In this document: in pieces, positions 43,361-44,692 of the stretch
Layout: each line of letters opens with the position of its first letter
How positions within the stretch are numbered: position 1 is the stretch's first letter
Source: an uncultured Pelagibacteraceae bacterium
Lineage (GTDB): Bacteria; Pseudomonadota; Alphaproteobacteria; Pelagibacterales; Pelagibacteraceae
Assembly: GCA_902591695.1 (NCBI GenBank)
Contig: CACJBQ010000006.1
Coordinates: forward strand, 1-44,692
Direction: 5' to 3'
DNA length: 44,692 nucleotides
The notes under the pieces: model-generated
Seen by the model: only the letters and a program-made list of their open reading frames with translations
Told to the model about the DNA's origin: nothing
Database searches by the model: none
Program-made: the position numbers and the translations under genes

Positions 43361-44691
43361 TATTGTTGTAGTATCATGTCTGCACCTTTTTCTGCAATCA
43401 TTATTGTTGGGGCATTTGTATTACCTGAAGTGATGTTTGGCATTATTGATGCATCTATAACTCTCAAATTATTAATACCCCTAACCTTAAGTTTTTCATC
43501 TACTACAGACATTTCATCTTGACCCATTTTACAAGTTCCAACTGGGTGAAAAATAGTTTGAGCATAATTAGATGCTTCTTTAACTAGTTCCTCATCGTCA
43601 TTTAAATGAATGCCAGGTCTGTATTCTTCTGGAGTGTATTTTTTGAAAGTTTCAGATTCCATTATAATTTTTCTAGTTAATTTAAGTCCTTTAGCTGCAA
43701 TCATTCTATCGTGATCAGTTGATAAATAGTTTTGTTTTATTTTTGCATAAGTTCTTGAGTCTTTATCAACAATGCTAACATGCCCTCTACTTGTTGGTCT
43801 GATATTTGAAACAGTAGGGGTGAATGCATGAAAATCATGATTTTTTGTTGCTCCCAACGTATCCATACTCATGGGCTGAACATGCCATTGCAAGTCTGGT
43901 AGTTCTAAAGATGGATCGCTTTTAGCAAACATACAAAGTTGACTAGCACCCATAGTCATTGGGCCACTTCTTTTAAAAATATATTCTAAGCCAATCATTA
44001 AATTTCCAAATAAACTATTAATTTTTTTATTTAGGGATTTTAATCCATTAATTTTATAGATTGGTCTAAGCATTAAATGATCGTGCAAATTTTCTCCAAC
44101 ACCATTTAAATCTTGCACCATATCAATTCCAAGATTTTTAAGTTTTTCAGGATTTCCTACACCAGAAACTTGTAAGATTTGAGGAGATCCAATAGCCCCT
44201 GATGAGATAATAATTTCTTTATTTGCTTGAACTTTTTTTAATTCATTTCCTTCCCAATACTCAACTTCTTTGGCAGTTTTATTTTCAAAATTTATTTTTT
44301 TGACATGTGAATGAGTTAAAATTTTTAAATTTTCCCTGCTCTTGATTGGGTTTAAATATCCAACAGCTGTACTACATCTAAAGCCATCCTTTTCAGTTAC
44401 TTGGAAATAACCGCAGCCATGATTATCACCAGTATTAAAATCTTTTGTTTTAGGAATACCAAATTCCTCAGCAGCATTTTGAAATTCATCTAAAAGAGGT
44501 AGATGTATTCTTTGATCTGAAACAGATAAAGGGCCTCCAACTCCATGGAACTCATCTTTTCCTCTTTCTTGGTTTTCTGCTTTGATAAAATAAGGCAAAA
44601 CATCATCCCATCCCCAACCAGTATTACCTAATTGTCTCCAAATATCATAATCTCTGTGTTGACCTCTAATATAAAGCAGACCATTGATAGA
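43360..44691 (-). CDS. GMC family FAD oxidoreductase, 5' end cut by window edge
   Basis: A glucose-methanol-choline oxidoreductase, 444 codons visible. The frame stays open to the right edge, so the ADP-binding N-terminus is missing (about 80 residues). The TTG at 44598 is internal, since GNTGWGWDDVLPYF spans it. Family blocks are IRGQHRDYDIW, SSGAIGSPQILQVSG, VQDLNGVGENLHDH, and HPVGTCKMG with the catalytic His. NAPTIMIAEKGADMI ends the protein. It oxidises a primary alcohol and passes electrons to the membrane or quinone. Candidates are choline, a sugar alcohol, or isethionate (giving sulfoacetaldehyde for Xsc); the sequence does not choose. Confidence 0.9.
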   Translation of the reverse strand, partial: SINGLLYIRGQHRDYDIWRQLGNTGWGWDDVLPYFIKAENQERGKDEFHGVGGPLSVSDQRIHLPLLDEFQNAAEEFGIPKTKDFNTGDNHGCGYFQVTEKDGFRCSTAVGYLNPIKSRENLKILTHSHVKKINFENKTAKEVEYWEGNELKKVQANKEIIISSGAIGSPQILQVSGVGNPEKLKNLGIDMVQDLNGVGENLHDHLMLRPIYKINGLKSLNKKINSLFGNLMIGLEYIFKRSGPMTMGASQLCMFAKSDPSLELPDLQWHVQPMSMDTLGATKNHDFHAFTPTVSNIRPTSRGHVSIVDKDSRTYAKIKQNYLSTDHDRMIAAKGLKLTRKIIMESETFKKYTPEEYRPGIHLNDDEELVKEASNYAQTIFHPVGTCKMGQDEMSVVDEKLKVRGINNLRVIDASIMPNITSGNTNAPTIMIAEKGADMILQQ

Positions 44692-44692
44692 A

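Noticed and set aside
1-44692. tRNA, rRNA, CRISPR arrays, insertion sequences and phage genes
   Set aside because: No tRNA-like cloverleaf, repeat-spacer pattern, transposase or integrase was seen in any gap or frame.

Overview
The window is one contiguous stretch of a very AT-rich, tightly packed bacterial chromosome. Genes are separated by a few bases or overlap by 1 to 38 bases (TAATG, ATGA and TTGA junctions), lysine, isoleucine and asparagine codons dominate, and no gene-free gap exceeds about 160 bases. The gene set points to the SAR11 clade (Pelagibacterales, Alphaproteobacteria). It includes a TPP-riboswitch-controlled symporter of the ThiV type, aprM-aprB-aprA without any other sulfate-reduction genes, an ammonium transporter, and sulfonate lyases (suyAB, xsc). 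The taxonomic call is an inference from gene content and composition, not from a marker-gene tree.

Layout. 1-1770: the end of a Gfo/Idh/MocA dehydrogenase, a secreted pentapeptide-repeat protein and a small unknown. 1826-3336: a compact TPP riboswitch and thiV, a probable importer of the thiamin pyrimidine precursor. 3329-8226: a secreted thioredoxin-like protein, an ABC-2 exporter pair, a string of small genes (two-TM protein, two GNAT-like proteins), a TauE-type permease, a SOUL protein and a short beta-carbonic anhydrase. 8227-13685: the ybbP-ybbA / tesA divergent pair, in which the two start codons share one CATG, then two secreted proteins and an SRAP protein. 13686-17410: yajQ, rseP, an HU protein and amtB with its terminator. 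17409-21090: bcp, a glycosyltransferase and FkbM-like methyltransferase pair, rhodanese, an HCCA isomerase-like protein and an ABA4-like protein. 21117-24004: recX, a DUF3553-cysQ-small membrane protein operon, mnmA, and an unlisted 27-residue, very basic peptide gene. 24077-29322: metC-like gene, MFS carrier, pabB-pabA-pabC and a HIT protein. 29438-38709: a sulfite-centred region. 38786-44692: a GDSL-like membrane hydrolase, an FAD oxidoreductase, and an operon of GMC oxidoreductase, TerC, SDR and M23 peptidase, cut by the right edge.

How the genes fit together. The sulfur region is the most coherent unit. SuyAB releases sulfite from 3-sulfolactate (giving pyruvate) and Xsc releases sulfite from sulfoacetaldehyde (giving acetyl phosphate). 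AprBA with its membrane anchor AprM can oxidise sulfite via APS, and two exporter-type permeases (TauE/SafE and YeiH/UPF0324) flank the junction. The region therefore looks like a module for taking carbon from C2/C3 sulfonates and disposing of the sulfite. Two undescribed small proteins lie directly behind aprA. suyAB and xsc are divergent around a nested inverted repeat that may be a shared operator.

Streamlining is visible in the junctions. Of eight convergent gene ends, seven overlap, abut or lie within 8 bases, without room for a terminator, while amtB/bcp has a clear intrinsic terminator. No tRNA, rRNA, CRISPR array, insertion sequence or phage gene was seen.
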